A stretch of 64,000 nucleotides of DNA from Gambelia wislizenii (taxonomy: Eukaryota; Chordata; Lepidosauria; Squamata; Crotaphytidae). Positions 41,936 to 53,102 of the stretch are shown one piece after another; within the stretch, counting starts at the first letter, position 1, and each line of letters starts with the position of its first letter. Location: contig JAUMIR010000003.1 in the NCBI GenBank assembly GCA_030847615.1, forward strand, positions 192,023,149 to 192,087,148, in the 5' to 3' direction. Made by a program: the position numbers and the translations under genes. The notes under the pieces are model-generated. The model did not search any database. It had not been told where the DNA came from and saw only the letters and a program-made list of their open reading frames with translations.

Positions 41936-42308
41936 TTAAGGCATCGTGAAAGCACACAATTGCATGGACTTTTTCCAGGGAATGACAAATCAGCAGGGGG
42001 AGGAGGATTGGCACCCATGGGGGTGGAGTTGGAATGCCAATGTGGTGCTCCTGTAGCGGTTTCAGATCTGCCGTAAGAGAATAAGCATAACATAGGGCAT
42101 AGCATCTGATGCCTTTGGCTTGCATCCAGGAATACATTACCAAGCAGAATGAAGTGGAATGAAGGCACAGTGTGGTAAACCTCAAAGACAGCAAGAGATT
42201 ACAAAACAAGCATATGCAATTTTGTGTACTTTGTTTCATTTGGAAATTAGAGAATTTTGGGCCAGGACATGATGTTCTTGGCAAGCATCTTATCACTTAG
42301 CAAATATA

Positions 42309-42432
42309 AGAGGAAGGCAAAGGCACCCCCACATACACCGCTGAACAAATCTTGCCAAGAAAAGCCCATGATAGGTTCACCTCAGTATTTCCATAAGTCA
42401 AACTGGACTTGAAGGCACAAGATAACAACAGT
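42309..42432 (+). mobile_element. tRNA SINE 3' fragment
   Basis: AGGAAGGCAAAGGCACCCC, CTGAACAAATCTTGCCAAGAAAAGCCCATGATAGGTTCACC, CATAAGTCAAACTGGACTTGAAGGCACA. The tRNA head is missing; the tail GATAACAACAG replaces the (CAA)n. Confidence 0.7.
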
Positions 42433-43199
42433 TAAACTTAAAACATGAACCACATTATTTAATCTATTCCAAAATTTACCATAGCTTTTAAATTGTATTC
42501 TGTTTTTTCAATGTTGTGTGTTGCCTTGGATTCCATGATGGGAGAAAGGGTGAGATATAAATTAATTAAATAAATAAAAATAAAATAATTTTAAAATTCA
42601 GATACTCTTTAATATACCAGTGCACCACTTTAACATTTGATTAGGTGATTTGTACTTCTTTTAAAAATATCATTAATAACTAATGTTTCGATGTGAGATG
42701 AAATAAGAACAGAATAGAAGAAGGTAGATTATTTTACTGCGTGTTGTGATGCCGGTATTATTAATTTATCAACTGAAGTAACTATATATTTAAAACACCA
42801 CTCTGTTTTCTTGACTTGGCCTCTCTTTGGTTTATGCTTAGTTTATGAGATGCTTCAGAACGGTTGCTTTCTTAGTATTTGTAATGTACTAAACACATTA
42901 GGTGTTCTGTAGTACAAGTATATATTATTTACATAAATTTTCCTTTATTGTTTTTCTGTTTGTATGGTTTCCTCGAAGCTTCTAGACTTACATCATTCAA
43001 AAGGGTAGAGTACTTATCAGAAGATTGATAACTGTAATTATTATAACCCTGGCACATAAAGCATCAAGATGAAATCTTGGCTGCATTGAAGTCAGTAGTA
43101 GCATTATCTGAATTGTCTGGCAATAGATTCAAGACAGTTGAAAGTACTTTTTTTGCATAGAACTGTTAGCATGTCCTACTACACCTTCCTTGTGATTTC
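42433..43199. other. Unassigned AT-rich sequence with LINE/SINE tail-like piece
   Basis: GGAGAAAGGGTGAGATATAAATTAATTAAATAAATAAA at 42540-42580 looks like a LINE or SINE 3' tail. No gene. Confidence 0.35.
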
Positions 43200-43600
43200 A
43201 TAGCTGCACACATTGGACTTCTTTCAGGGTCAGAGTGACCAATGATGTTTTGGGTAAGCTGACTGGAGAACAGTCAAGGTCACAATGACCTGAGATGTGT
43301 CCAGAATCATAATGGTGAGAAAACCCAGATAGGATTATGAGGAAAGCAAAGTCATTAATGGGTCTATGCTAATCCTTTCAAACAAGCAATCAGTGACAAT
43401 CCATCACCCATACCCTACAGAAATCTTTCCTATACCTCATATACCCCACCGGACCAATCATTAAGAAGTTGTTGCAAAACCCATCAATGTTTTGTCTCAC
43501 TGGAGCTACGGCTATCAGTTCAGTTTCAGACCCTTTTGTGTGACCCGTGGTAAAGCCATCCAGGCTTTGTCATAACCAACACACCCTTCCAAGGTACAAA
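43200..43600 (+). repeat. Dispersed repeat, partner at 8.46-8.86 kb
   Basis: Aligned blocks: AGAAATCTTTCCTATACC, AAAACCCATCAATGTTTTG, GTGACCCGTGG and CATCCAGGCTTTGTCATAAC. Here it precedes the SGNH-like retroelement fragment rather than the LTR-like start seen at 8.86 kb. Class unknown. Confidence 0.4.
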
Positions 43601-43609
43601 AACAAGTTA

Positions 43610-44325
43610 ATGATTGACACATGAAATAATGAGACCACACACATAAGATTGGATTGAGATACGGGCCACTTTATTGATATATTTCCTATTTATTGTGACT
43701 TTCTTGTGGTATGCCAAGTATGGAAAGGGGGGGGGAGATCCCTCGTGGGGGCACGCACATGAGCAGTTGGTCACAAATGACCTAACTCCCAGCGTTCCTG
43801 GGCGACTCACCTGAGCCCCAAGGGGGATCCCGGTGTCAGGGGTTCCCCTTGGGTGCCATCTGCTGGAGGGCCCCGCACCAGGAAGGAAATCCCTAAGCCA
43901 TATAGCTTCTGTGAAGGATCTCCCACCCGACGCTGGCCCTAAGGATACCCTACCTCACTGCACCCCATCCATTGAGACGCCGGTACAGTTCAGTGAAGGA
44001 TATCCTACCACTCAATTTGAGGTTGCCATAAGTGAATGCCAAATTATTCTCTCCCCACTCCCTGCCACAGATAGTGGAAAGTGTCTACTTAGCCTCTATC
44101 CCCCACAAGGGAAGCTAAGACAGCCCTCACCTCCTGTCGCATACCATCAAGAAACAGCTGGATCCCAGTGTCTGACAAGTGGACCCCGTCAACCCGATAG
44201 ATCTCCAGGCGTTTATATGAAATGCCCAGGTACTGTATGAAATGGCCAAGGCCTTCATCCATACCCCTGTGAACCGCCTTGTTCACTTTTTTGCGGGCAA
44301 TCTATCCTAGCTCTGATCCTAAATA
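43610..44325 (-). mobile_element. Retroelement fragment with SGNH-like hydrolase motif
   Basis: Reverse frame 44286-44089 includes EIYRVDGVHLSDTGIQLFLDGMRQE, where DGVHLS carries the D-x-x-H block of SGNH/GDSL-type hydrolases. Such domains occur in some vertebrate tyrosine-recombinase (DIRS/Ngaro) and other retroelements. The left edge has an AATAAA (reverse) near 43673. The nucleophile Ser block is not visible and no other domain is present, so assignment is weak. Confidence 0.4.
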
Positions 44326-44668
44326 CCTGTGACACAGACCAGACCAGCTATTCTGTTTCTCTATGCCACCCTCAGAAACTGTCTGAGTTCCTCTGTTGCA
44401 CGGACCTCTCTCTCTTTGACTGGTAACTTTCACCCTCCCATGCCTCTTTATCTAAATCTTCCTGTCTTACTTTCCAATAGCCTTGTATGTTTCTTAAGAG
44501 CATATGTTCTTTGTATGTTAGCATATCCCCTGTGCTAATTTAAAGAAGATACTTTGTTTAACTTTAACTGGAGTTTTCTCTATAGTTACTCTACAGTAAC
44601 CTTCTCTTGCAGCCCTCCTTTTTGAGCTATAATTTCCCAATTTTCAAGGACATACTCTTAGGGTAATA

Positions 44669-44875
44669 ATAATAATTATTATAAAATTTTTTACCCCACC
44701 CCTCTGTTAAAAAAAAATTGGGGCGGTTTACAACCATTACAATACAATAATGCTGGCTAAAATCCCTAAGCACCACACACCCCCAGCCTCCCCCATAAAA
44801 AAATATTAAACTCATATAAAATTAAAACTCACCTAAACTAAAATCACATATAAAAACAAATAGAAAAATTAACAG
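44669..44875 (-). mobile_element. L2-like LINE 3' tail
   Basis: Reverse copy of the tail GTAAACCGCCCCAATTTTTT, GAGGGGTGGGGTAAAAAA, with ATT-type repeat at the left. Same family as 15.8 and 39.5 kb; only the 3' UTR is left. Confidence 0.75.
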
Positions 44876-45136
44876 TAACAGTACAGTACGATTAACACAA
44901 GGAATTCACTATCTCTGTGATAATGAGCACAACTTCATTTAAATGATTGTAAACAGGCAAGTTGGATGAATACATGGTCATCAGGCACTGTATATCAACA
45001 GCTGTTGCACAATATAGGTGATAAATGTGGCAGTTTATCATTATACTATCTTTCAGACAGATGCTTGAGAATGTTGTTCAGATGGATGGCTGAGAACCTT
45101 AATTTTACTGTTCAGTTTTATATCTTTGCACTTTAG
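44876..45136. other. Unassigned
   Basis: No feature recognised. Confidence 0.35.
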
Positions 45137-45335
45137 GATGTGCCGACAAATGATAACCCTATTAATTTCATAGGATTTTCTTAGGCAAGGAATACTCAGT
45201 GGTGGTTTTGCCAGTTCCTTCCTCTGAAATATAGCTTACAGCACCCAGTATTCATTGGCAGTCTCCCATCCAAGTACTAACCAGAGCTGACCCTACTTAG
45301 CTTCCAAGGTCAGATGGGAGCTTATGCCTTGGCCT
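45137..45335 (-). mobile_element. 5S rRNA-derived SINE
   Basis: On the reverse strand: GACCTTGGAAGCTAAGTAGGGTCAGCTCTGGTTAGTACTTGGATGGGAGACTGCC, GGGTGCTGTAAGCTAT, AACTGGCAAAACCACC, TTGCCTAAGAAAATCCTATG. The 5S-like head is nearly colinear with vertebrate 5S. Tail degraded. Confidence 0.85.
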
Positions 45336-45340
45336 AAATG

Positions 45341-45530
45341 CCCTAAAGACACCAAATCCTGCCTGATCTTGGTATATAGGCAGGGTCAGCTCTAGTTAGC
45401 ACTTGGATGGGAAACCACCAATGAACTGGCAAAACCACCACCGAGTTTTCCTTTCTTAAGAAAACCCTATTAAATTAATGGGGCCATCATAAGTCAACAG
45501 GCAACTTGAAGGCAAATACACACATACACA
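45341..45530 (+). mobile_element. 5S rRNA-derived SINE, head-to-head with the previous
   Basis: On the forward strand: CCTGATCTTGG, GGCAGGGTCAGCTCTAGTTAGCACTTGGATGGGAAACCACC, AACTGGCAAAACCACCACCG, CCATCATAAGTCAACAGGCAACTTGAAGGCAAATACACAC. Lacks the GGTGCTGTAGGCT segment. The heads of the two copies meet at 45336-45340. Confidence 0.82.
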
Positions 45531-46359
45531 TTGAACCATGCTGGTGATAAATTTACACCAGGGTGCTATACAGCAAAATACAGGCTTTTCATTTTCAGTA
45601 CTGAATGCTTTCCCTTTCTTGTAAATTACTGCTTAAACTAGGACAGCATGGAATGGCTACTTGAACTTCATCACATACTTAATTCAGCTGGTGAATTTAG
45701 GTTTTTTTGTTCTTTGTTTTGTTTTGTTTTTCAATTTCTAGAGGACAGAGACATCAGGAATAAGAACAAACTTTTCTTAGCAACTCCCAACTGGCATCTA
45801 CCATTGGTTCTTCCAACATAGGCCCAGGAATAATGCTTTCAGTGTTGTTAAAGCTGGAATAGCAGCTGCTTACTGGCAACTGCTAAGGAAGCTATTTGAT
45901 ATTGTTGGTGCCACCACCATGAAGTACAGCAAAAATATTTTTTCTTTCTTTCTTTCTTAAAAATAAATAAAAGCACCTAGAGGGGAAGAAGCCATGAAGG
46001 GGGAGGGGGCAAAGCCAGAACCCTTCTAAATAGATACATTACTATGTTTCTTATGTTTCACTTTATATATACTGACTGGGGGATTCTGGGAGCTCTAGTC
46101 CAAAGAAATAATCTTTCCAAGCTGTTCTTGTCCTTGTAATCATGACCATAGTACATACTATGCATACATGGGATTGCCAGTTCAGGATCGTCCCATGATC
46201 TGAGGTTTCTGAGTCAAAGTCTGAGGCTTAGAGATGGCCCCTGCTGATGTCCTTAAGAGTTATGATAACAAAATACACACACAACCCCCAATAAAAATTG
46301 TGTTTGGAAATTAAGACAGACAGCTGTACCCAGATGAAGGTGAAATTAGGGGATTATTC
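45531..46359. other. Unassigned
   Basis: A TTTC microsatellite at about 45938-45958. No gene or element recognised. Confidence 0.35.
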
Positions 46360-47515
46360 ACTTACATAGGGAGATGGGAAAAGGAAAAAATAACTTAGGC
46401 TCCTTGCTTCTTGGCAGAAAGTGGAATCACAGAAGAGTGGAGAGTCCTGGCACCCCAGCAATGGAGAGGGTGAAAGAAGTAATTGAGTAAATGCATAGAC
46501 CCCTGCTCCCCTGGGGAGACAAAGCCCCCTATCCACAACCACCTTACTTAGGTCCTGCAGATTCAGGTCTGTGCATTCCTTGATTGAGTTTATCCACCTA
46601 GTATGCAGTCTTCCTCTCTTTCTTTTCCCATCCACCTTTCCTAGCATTATTGATTTTTCTAGTGAGCCATTTCTTCTCATGATGTGTCTGAAGTATGACA
46701 GCCTCAATTTGGTCATCTTGGCTTCTAATGAGAGTTCAGGCTTGATCTGTTTTAAGACCCAGTCATTTGTCTTTTGGGCCGTCCACAGGATCCTCAGCAC
46801 TCTTCTGAAACACCACATCTCAAATGAGTTGATTTTCTTCCTATCAGCTTTCTTCATTGTCCAGCTCTCACATCCATACATGGTGGTGGGAAATATGATG
46901 GTTTGAACAATCCTGACTTTAGTGTTCAGTTTTATATCTTTGCATTTTATGATCTTATCCATTTCTTTCATAGCTGCCCTTTCCAGTCCTAGTCTTCTTC
47001 TGATTTGCTGGCTGCAGTTGCTGTTCTGGGCTATGATTGGTCCAAGAAATTGGAATTCTTTCAGTATTTCAATTTCCTCACTGTCTGTTTTGAATTTGTG
47101 TAGATCCTCTGTAGGCATTATTTTTGTTTTCTTAATGTTCAGCATTAATCTTGGCTTTTGTGCTTTCTTCTTTTACTTTCCTTGGTAGTTGCTCCAAGTC
47201 TTTCTTGTTTTCTGCTGGTAGTGTAGTGTCTGAAAATCTTAGATTATTGATATCTTTTCCCTCCAATCTTTACTCCTCCTTCCTCCAAATATAAGCCTGC
47301 TGTACGTATGGTATATTCTGCATATAAGTTGAACAAGCAGGATGACAGAATGCAGCCTTGTCTGACTCCCTTTCCTATTGGGAAAGATTGTTTCTCTATA
47401 TTCTGTTCTTATAGTGAGCTCCTGTCCTAAGTGCAACTTATGCATCAAGATAATCATATGTATTGATACACCCATATCTTTAAGAGCAACCCACAGTTTC
47501 TCATGATCATGTTCC
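46360..47515 (-). mobile_element. RTE-BovB LINE, 3' section
   Basis: The reverse strand carries the C-terminal part of a BovB ORF2. The same element continues upstream at 48052-49235, beyond LTR-like DNA. Its 3' border lies somewhere near 46360-46550 and could not be pinned down. BovB is abundant in squamates and is known for transfer between vertebrates. Confidence 0.85.
46550..47500 (-). pseudogene. BovB ORF2 C-terminal part
   Basis: Reverse frames: DHEKLWVALKDMGVS and the RT block LHLGQELTIRTEYRET (47500-47400), a short break, then 47145-46550 with MLNIKKTKIMPTE, FQFLGPIIAQNSNCSQQIRRRLGLERAAMKEMDKI, VRIVQTIIFPTTMYGCESWTMKKADRKKINSFEMWCFRRVLRI, LSYFRHIMRRNGSLEKSIMLGKVDGKRKRGR. These match the RTE-BovB C-terminal region in order. 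The YADD box is missing and frames are broken, so it is inactive. Confidence 0.85.
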
Positions 47516-48051
47516 TGGTGATTTATTTCCAATTGATTTGAGTGCTGACTTGTTTGAGAAAACAGGTAGTTGCCAGCAAAGTATATACAAACAGCAAAGC
47601 ATATACAAACAGCAAGAATCTGGGAACATAGCCAACTGGTAATTAGCACAAAGGAATGGAAGCACAGTCTTGCAAAGATCAGTCCAGCTAAACAATCCAA
47701 AGAGTAGGGGCGTACAGAATACAGCCTGGGTGCAAACAAGCCTGTGGGTCAATAGGATCAGGCAGCGTAGTAAGGAACAGTCCAAGGTCTAAACATGAGC
47801 CAAGGCAACAGGAACATGGAGTCAGAGACAGCAGACATGAAGCTTTCTCTAGGAAGACCTGCTGATCTCTGACAAAGCCTCCATAGCTCCCCAAAGTGTA
47901 TATATAGTAATCAAGGCTTTGTCAGGTGCTCCTTGAGGAGCAGGTGTTTCTGATAAAGCCACAGCAATCTTCATAGAGCTTCCATTTCCTGCCCTGTACT
48001 TCTCCTCCTCTGATTCCATACCCTCATCAGACTCACAGGGCATGACATGAC
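47516..48051 (-). mobile_element. LTR-like insertion within BovB
   Basis: On the reverse strand starts TGTCATGCCCTGTGAGTCTGATGAGGG, then GAGGAGGAGAAG, and TATATATACACTTTGGGGAGC (a promoter-like TATA). It shares its start with 8859. It interrupts BovB between the RT entry region (48060-48345) and the DHEKLW block. BovB residues that should lie between the two are absent, so the insertion came with, or was followed by, a deletion. No clear target duplication. Confidence 0.6.
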
Positions 48052-49235
48052 TTCACTTTGCTTGCTGTAATTTGGGGTTCTTCTTCATATGGTTCCCAAC
48101 TGTCTTCCATCCTTCCATCTCTTTTGTAAAGTTCTTCTGTTTGTTGGTTCCATCATCTTTTTATTTCAGTTTAGTTATGTATTATGCACCTCTGCTGATC
48201 AAACAGCATTCCCACTCTTGGTTTGAATTTTCCTTTGAATTCCTGGGTCTTGTGGAAGAGGTCTCTTGGTCTTCCTTTTTTGTTGTCAGCTTCAATTTCC
48301 CTACATTGAGCATTATAGTAATTATCTTTAGCCCTGTACACTAATCATTGCACCACAGAGTTCATGGTTTTAGTTCTGTTCCTGTCTCCCTTTTCTTTTG
48401 CTTCACATCTTTCCTTTATTGCTTGAAGCATCTCATCTGTCATCCATTGTTTCTTCTCTTTCTTTTGGGCCACTGTTAGTGTATTTCTGCTTTCCTCTTT
48501 GACTATGTTTCTAGCTTCTGTCCATAGTCCCTCTGGTTCCAGGTTGATTAGGTTCAGCAAAGCAAATCTATTTTTCACATTGTCTTTGAATTCTGCTGGG
48601 ATGTTTTTCAGGTCCCATCTGAGTATGATGATTGATTTTATATTCTTCTTCAGCTTTATTATATTTTTTGTTATTAGTAATGCATGTTCTGTGCTGCAGT
48701 CTGTGCCTGGTCTTGCTGGAGCTTCTCCATCTCTTGCTTCCAATTGTGTAATCAATCTGATTTTTGTGTTGGCCATTTGGAGATGTCCATGTGTACATTC
48801 TTCTTACCAGTTGTATGAAAAAGTTTTGTGATGAATAAATTGTTGGCCTCACAAAACTCTATCAGGCGTTCTCCTGCTTTATCTCTTTTTCCTAGCCCAT
48901 ATTTTCCTACTATTGTGCCCCTGCTCTGCTTTCTACCTTTGCATTTCAGTCACCTAATATTAACAGGAAATCCTGTTCTGGCATGTTGTCAATTTCTTCC
49001 TGGACTTCATCACAGAATCTCTCTGTTTCTTCATCCTGCCTCTGTGATGGGTGCATAAACTTGGATTATGGTAATGTTGATTGGTTTTCCTTGAAGTCTT
49101 ATTGACATAATTCTGTCAGACTTTGCATTATATCCTTTGACTATTCTTGCTACACCTTTCCTCAGTATTATTCCCTTTGGGAATAGAATAGTACAGTAAC
49201 CTCCTGGTTTTGACCTGTGAAATGAGGTCATGAGA
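48052..49235 (-). pseudogene. BovB ORF2 endonuclease and linker
   Basis: Reverse frame 49231-49031: NAKSDRIMSIRLQGKPINITIIQVYAP, the conserved endonuclease strand. 48852-48568: MYTWTSPNGQHKNQIDYTIGSKRWRSS, the Y-I-D-Y motif block of the AP-like endonuclease. 48776-48345: PGTDCSTEHALLITK, LRWDLKNIPAEFKDNVKNRF, GLWTEARNIVKEE, KKQWMTDEMLQAIKERCEAKEKGD. 48345-48060 holds the RT entry. The parts lie in different frames with stops between. Dead. Confidence 0.85.
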
Positions 49236-50565
49236 CTGTTGGAGTTCTTGAAAAGGTTCCATATAGCCAGATCAACCCAAAGAAGTGAATATTTAGGAAA
49301 TAATTTAAATTAATATTTTTGCAGGACAACTCTCAAGCCAGCTGGATCAATTAGATGGGGAATTCTGAGAATTGTACCTTCAAAAGTAACTTTCAAAGCT
49401 CTGGGAGAAGCCAGTATTTGTTCATTCTCTTCATGATCATACTTGTTTCAGGAAGCCAGTATATTAGAAAGCCTGTGGTAGGGGCGATCATTAAGATATA
49501 ACCCTTGCTAGAAAAGCAAGCATACTTCAGTGCTTCACAGGTAGCAGAGAGAAAAAATATGAAAGGCCAGGAATTAGAACACTTTTCTTACTCCGATCAA
49601 ATATTCACTTGCTCTGTATAAACAGAATTACTTTCAGGAGAATGCCTGTCTTTGAATGCTATTTAAACTCGTACTGAGTTCACCAAACACATTCCTAAGC
49701 AAACCACATTCCAATTCATTAACCATTGTAAGATTTCATAATAAGTAGCACCCTAGTCTGGTTTGATAAGAACAACAGAAGAATGTAGAAAAGCACATTG
49801 CTCATTGTCATGGAAATGGACATTTCAGAAAGGTGGATAGCTAGCTATTGACATTGTTTCTTAATTCCTATTTCTTGAAAACAATGGGTGGCTTTCGGCT
49901 GTTAATCTTTCTATTCATTAAATGTTTTAACTGAAGAGCTGGATGGAAAGTTGATCTGTGATTTCAAAGTAACATTTTCTCCTTAGTTTTTGTCAAGAAT
50001 TTATTTTCTTCTTGAAAAATTCTTCCATTTACTTGCCATTTTTCCAAGCTATTCCAATCAACTAAATGCATCCATTCCAACTCTGTCTCCTTATATGGTA
50101 AGATATCAAAACAGGGTCATCAAATTATTTACATATCATCTTTCTTTGAGTAGAGTGAGATTAAAAATTCAATCAGATCCTTAGACTTGAACTAGATATT
50201 AAGTGGAATATGTCTTCCCTGTGATAAACCCATTTTTCTTCTCATAATAGGATTTCCACAGAGCAATTGCATGAGCAATAGTCTTGCAAATTAAGTATAT
50301 GTTTACCTTCTACTGACAACTTGCAGAAAAAAGCATGCTAAATGCAGAATATATAGGTGAAGACAATCATGTGCTATGACAAATGACACTGAAATTGTAA
50401 CTCAACTACTTAGTTAAGTATCCTTAACTACACTGCCACTGTGAGCAACAGGGGTGTGTTCCCCTCTTGATAAGGATGCAGCAGACTGACATTTCCATTT
50501 TCCCTTCCATGAGCAATCTCTGGAGTGAGGAAGAATTATGACAGGGATCCTTCTGCTGACTGTTG
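49236..50565. other. Unassigned AT-rich sequence
   Basis: No gene or recognised element on either strand. Confidence 0.35.
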
Positions 50566-51379
50566 TGTTACATATACCCTTATACCCCATCCCTTCTAAC
50601 ATTTCATAAATTGGCAAGAATCCATCAATTGGCAATAATTGACAGTTCACGTAGGTCCATGGTAGACCAGGCCATCCCCAGAAGGGTTCAAGTTAAGGTC
50701 ATCAGAGACCTAAAAGAGTTGTCTTAGAAATTCCCCAAAAGCAGACACACCCAGGATGAGATTAAGCAGAGCCCCCTTAGACAGCAGTTAGGGTGGAATG
50801 TGTGAATTTCTACTGGATGCACCTGGCAGTGAGTCATACTCCAAAATAAACAAGTGACCAAATCTACAATTATCCTGCAAAGGTTTTCCTTCACACCTCT
50901 GCCTCTCCAACAATACAAGCTCACCTCAAACCCATCAGTCTTAATGTTCCAACCATTAACAACAATTAACAAAGTTGGAGCTTCCATTGTTTAATTCTGG
51001 GAAACTCACTCAAGCATTGTTCTTCACTCAAAACACCCTTTAAAGGTACAATATTGAGTATAAATATTTACCAAAAAAACATGCCAAAGGGTGCACAGTA
51101 TTCTATACACCATCACTCTGCCCATTTTCTGTGTGACCTCAGCATCAAGCTTGAGTATTCTTTGCTGCACAGACTTCTGCTGTCCGGACAGGTACAGTAT
51201 AGCCCACTATCCCTGAAATCTATTCCTCTATCCCAATGCTTCCTCCTACTACTTTGCTAGCCTTGTGTGATTGGTTGAAGGCTAGCATGTGTAAGTGGTT
51301 CCATGATGATTTTCCAATAAAATCCATTTTTATTTTAGTTTTTGGCTTGGAGACTCCTTAGTTAGTACCGGGATACACA
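50566..51379 (+). mobile_element. LTR copy F of the TGTATACC family
   Basis: The only copy on the forward strand. Starts TGTTACATATACCCTTATACC (aligning with the reversed end of copy A, TGTTACCTGCCC), passes through CAACAATTAACAAAG, CAATGCTTCCTCCTACTACTTTGC and AATAAAATCCATTTTTATTTT (poly-A signal), and ends TTAGTACCGGGATACACA. Length 0.81 kb. Confidence 0.65.
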
Positions 51380-51530
51380 GGTGTAAAGATCTTGAAGTTA
51401 CCTGACCTCTTGCTGCCATATTTTGAGCTAAATAAAATTCCTCAATTGAATATAATAATCTGAGTGTCATGAGTGAGTCTCACAGGCCCCATATAATTTA
51501 GGTAACAGTTGCACCAGCAATCACTTATGG
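51380..51530 (+). mobile_element. Leader sequence after LTR copy F
   Basis: GGTGTAAAGATCTTGAAGTTACCTGACCTCTTGCTGCC, TTTTGAGCTAAATAAAATTCC, GTCATGAGTGAGTCTCACAG and GGTAACAGTTGCACC align, reversed, with 9960-10100. So these copies are 5' LTRs followed by internal DNA, not lone LTRs. Confidence 0.5.
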
Positions 51531-52148
51531 AAGGGAAATGGAAAAATCAGCCTGCTGTGTCTCAGTTTGACAGGAAATTTGTTGCAGTAGGTGTTGCCTG
51601 GTACATCTGAATTGGGGGGGTGGGTATTGTCCCTACATATTCCCTACACTATTGAATAGAAAGAGATCATGAATACAAATCAGTTACATATGTATAACTC
51701 TAGGTTATACATTTATAACAGCAATCATGAATTCTAGCCCTGATGTCTTTCATCACTTGATGGAACACCTCTTCTAATAATGTATTCTAATAATGCTAAA
51801 TGTATTGTTTAGTTTGATCCATAATTAAGTGACCAATATCTTCATCTCATGTTGCTGTTAAAGACACAGGAAGAGGACCCAATTTTTTTTGTTTATTTTG
51901 TTTGAAAGACAACCCTGTACTTTTCGAAACATCATTTGTAATTAATTAATTTGTCCTAAAGGTAAAAGCCCATATCTTAGATTGTTTTTTAACACTGTGA
52001 CAGTAAATGCTTTGAAAATGCATGGTTAAGAATATCTTAAAACCTCTCACTGAATAAATGCACATAAACACACTGTCTCAATGTATGTTAAGCAAAGTAA
52101 GAGGTAAGAAAGGACAGAGGACTCAGAGACACAGAACTTGACTGGATA
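51531..52148. other. Unassigned sequence
   Basis: No gene or element recognised. Confidence 0.35.
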
Positions 52149-52291
52149 GGCTATTTATCCCCATCTTGGTCCTGCCTTGGAGTCCTGCAGTCCTAAAAAC
52201 CCAAGGTTTTTGCCCTGTTTTTCACCCAGGCAGTCCTCATGACGCTCGGGGCAAAGACAGGGCTAAAATGGGACTAAGATGGGGTAAAGCC
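52149..52291. repeat. Short palindromic element
   Basis: GGCTATTTATCCCCATCTTGG faces CTAAGATGGGGTAAAGCC, and TTTTTGCCCTGTTTTTC faces GGGGCAAAGACAGGGC. It abuts the end of LTR copy D, which lacks its TGTATACC terminus; insertion there is a likely reason. Confidence 0.55.
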
Positions 52292-53060
52292 CAATAAACT
52301 GTTTTATTTAAATACTCAGAAAAAAGTTTCTCTTTGGAAGAAACAGATCGGGCCCTGATCTCTGCATCCAGGAATAATAGCAACGTTCTTGCACACATTC
52401 AGGCTTCAAGCATTCACACAAGACTAGCAGATAAAGTAGGAAATATTGGAATAGAGGAGGGAGGTTGTTTTTCAGTGATACTGTACCGGTCTGAGGAGGT
52501 GAGGTTGCAGAAGAAACCATCAGTTGGGGTCCTGATCAAGAATGGCTGCACAGATGGACATAGTGTCCACAGGAAGGGGCTCCATGAGCATTTGAGTGTA
52601 GTTTTGGAAGGGTTTTTATAGTCAATATTTGCCTTCAGGGGATGGGATTTAGAGAGAAAGACAATGCTTCTCAGAATTGCTCAGGGTGAGATAATAGACA
52701 CTCCGGATATATTAATGCGCAGATACTTTGCGACTGAATGGAGGAAGCAACCTTCTTTGTTTGTGGAAGGGTAAAGATATGGAAATTGTTTGCAGGTTGG
52801 AGTATCTCAGCTTTAGCTGATAAGCTTTAGCTGATAAAATTAGGACACATAGTTGCTTTGCAAATTAACATTTCTTTGGAATTTGGGCTGGCCACTCCTT
52901 AAATGCATACCTGACTGAGTCTGAATGCTAGTCTTGGGGATTTCTTAGAATTTTTCAGCTTTAATGGCCACACTGCATGGAAGGTCAAATTTGGCCTAAA
53001 TTATTAAATATTTCCAATTTATTATTGATATGGCACAGGGTGTGTCAGGGTATGTAATGT
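52292..53060 (-). mobile_element. LTR copy D of the TGTATACC family, incomplete
   Basis: AATAAACTGTTTTATT (poly-A zone, reversed), GCATTCACACAAGACTAGCAG...AGTAGGAAATATTGGAATAGAGG, and GGTGTGTCAGGGTATGTAATG at the end align with copies C, A and B. The terminal TGTATACCAGTACT is missing on the left. Opposite in orientation to copy F 0.9 kb away. Confidence 0.55.
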
Positions 53061-53102
53061 GCAGGGGGTCTTGCTCACATGATGAGGGCCAGCTTCCTGG
53101 CT

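Noticed and set aside
46354..47145. 263-residue reverse frame, possible host gene
   Set aside because: Colinear with the RTE-BovB ORF2 C-terminal region; it is a retrotransposon remnant with a non-homologous end.
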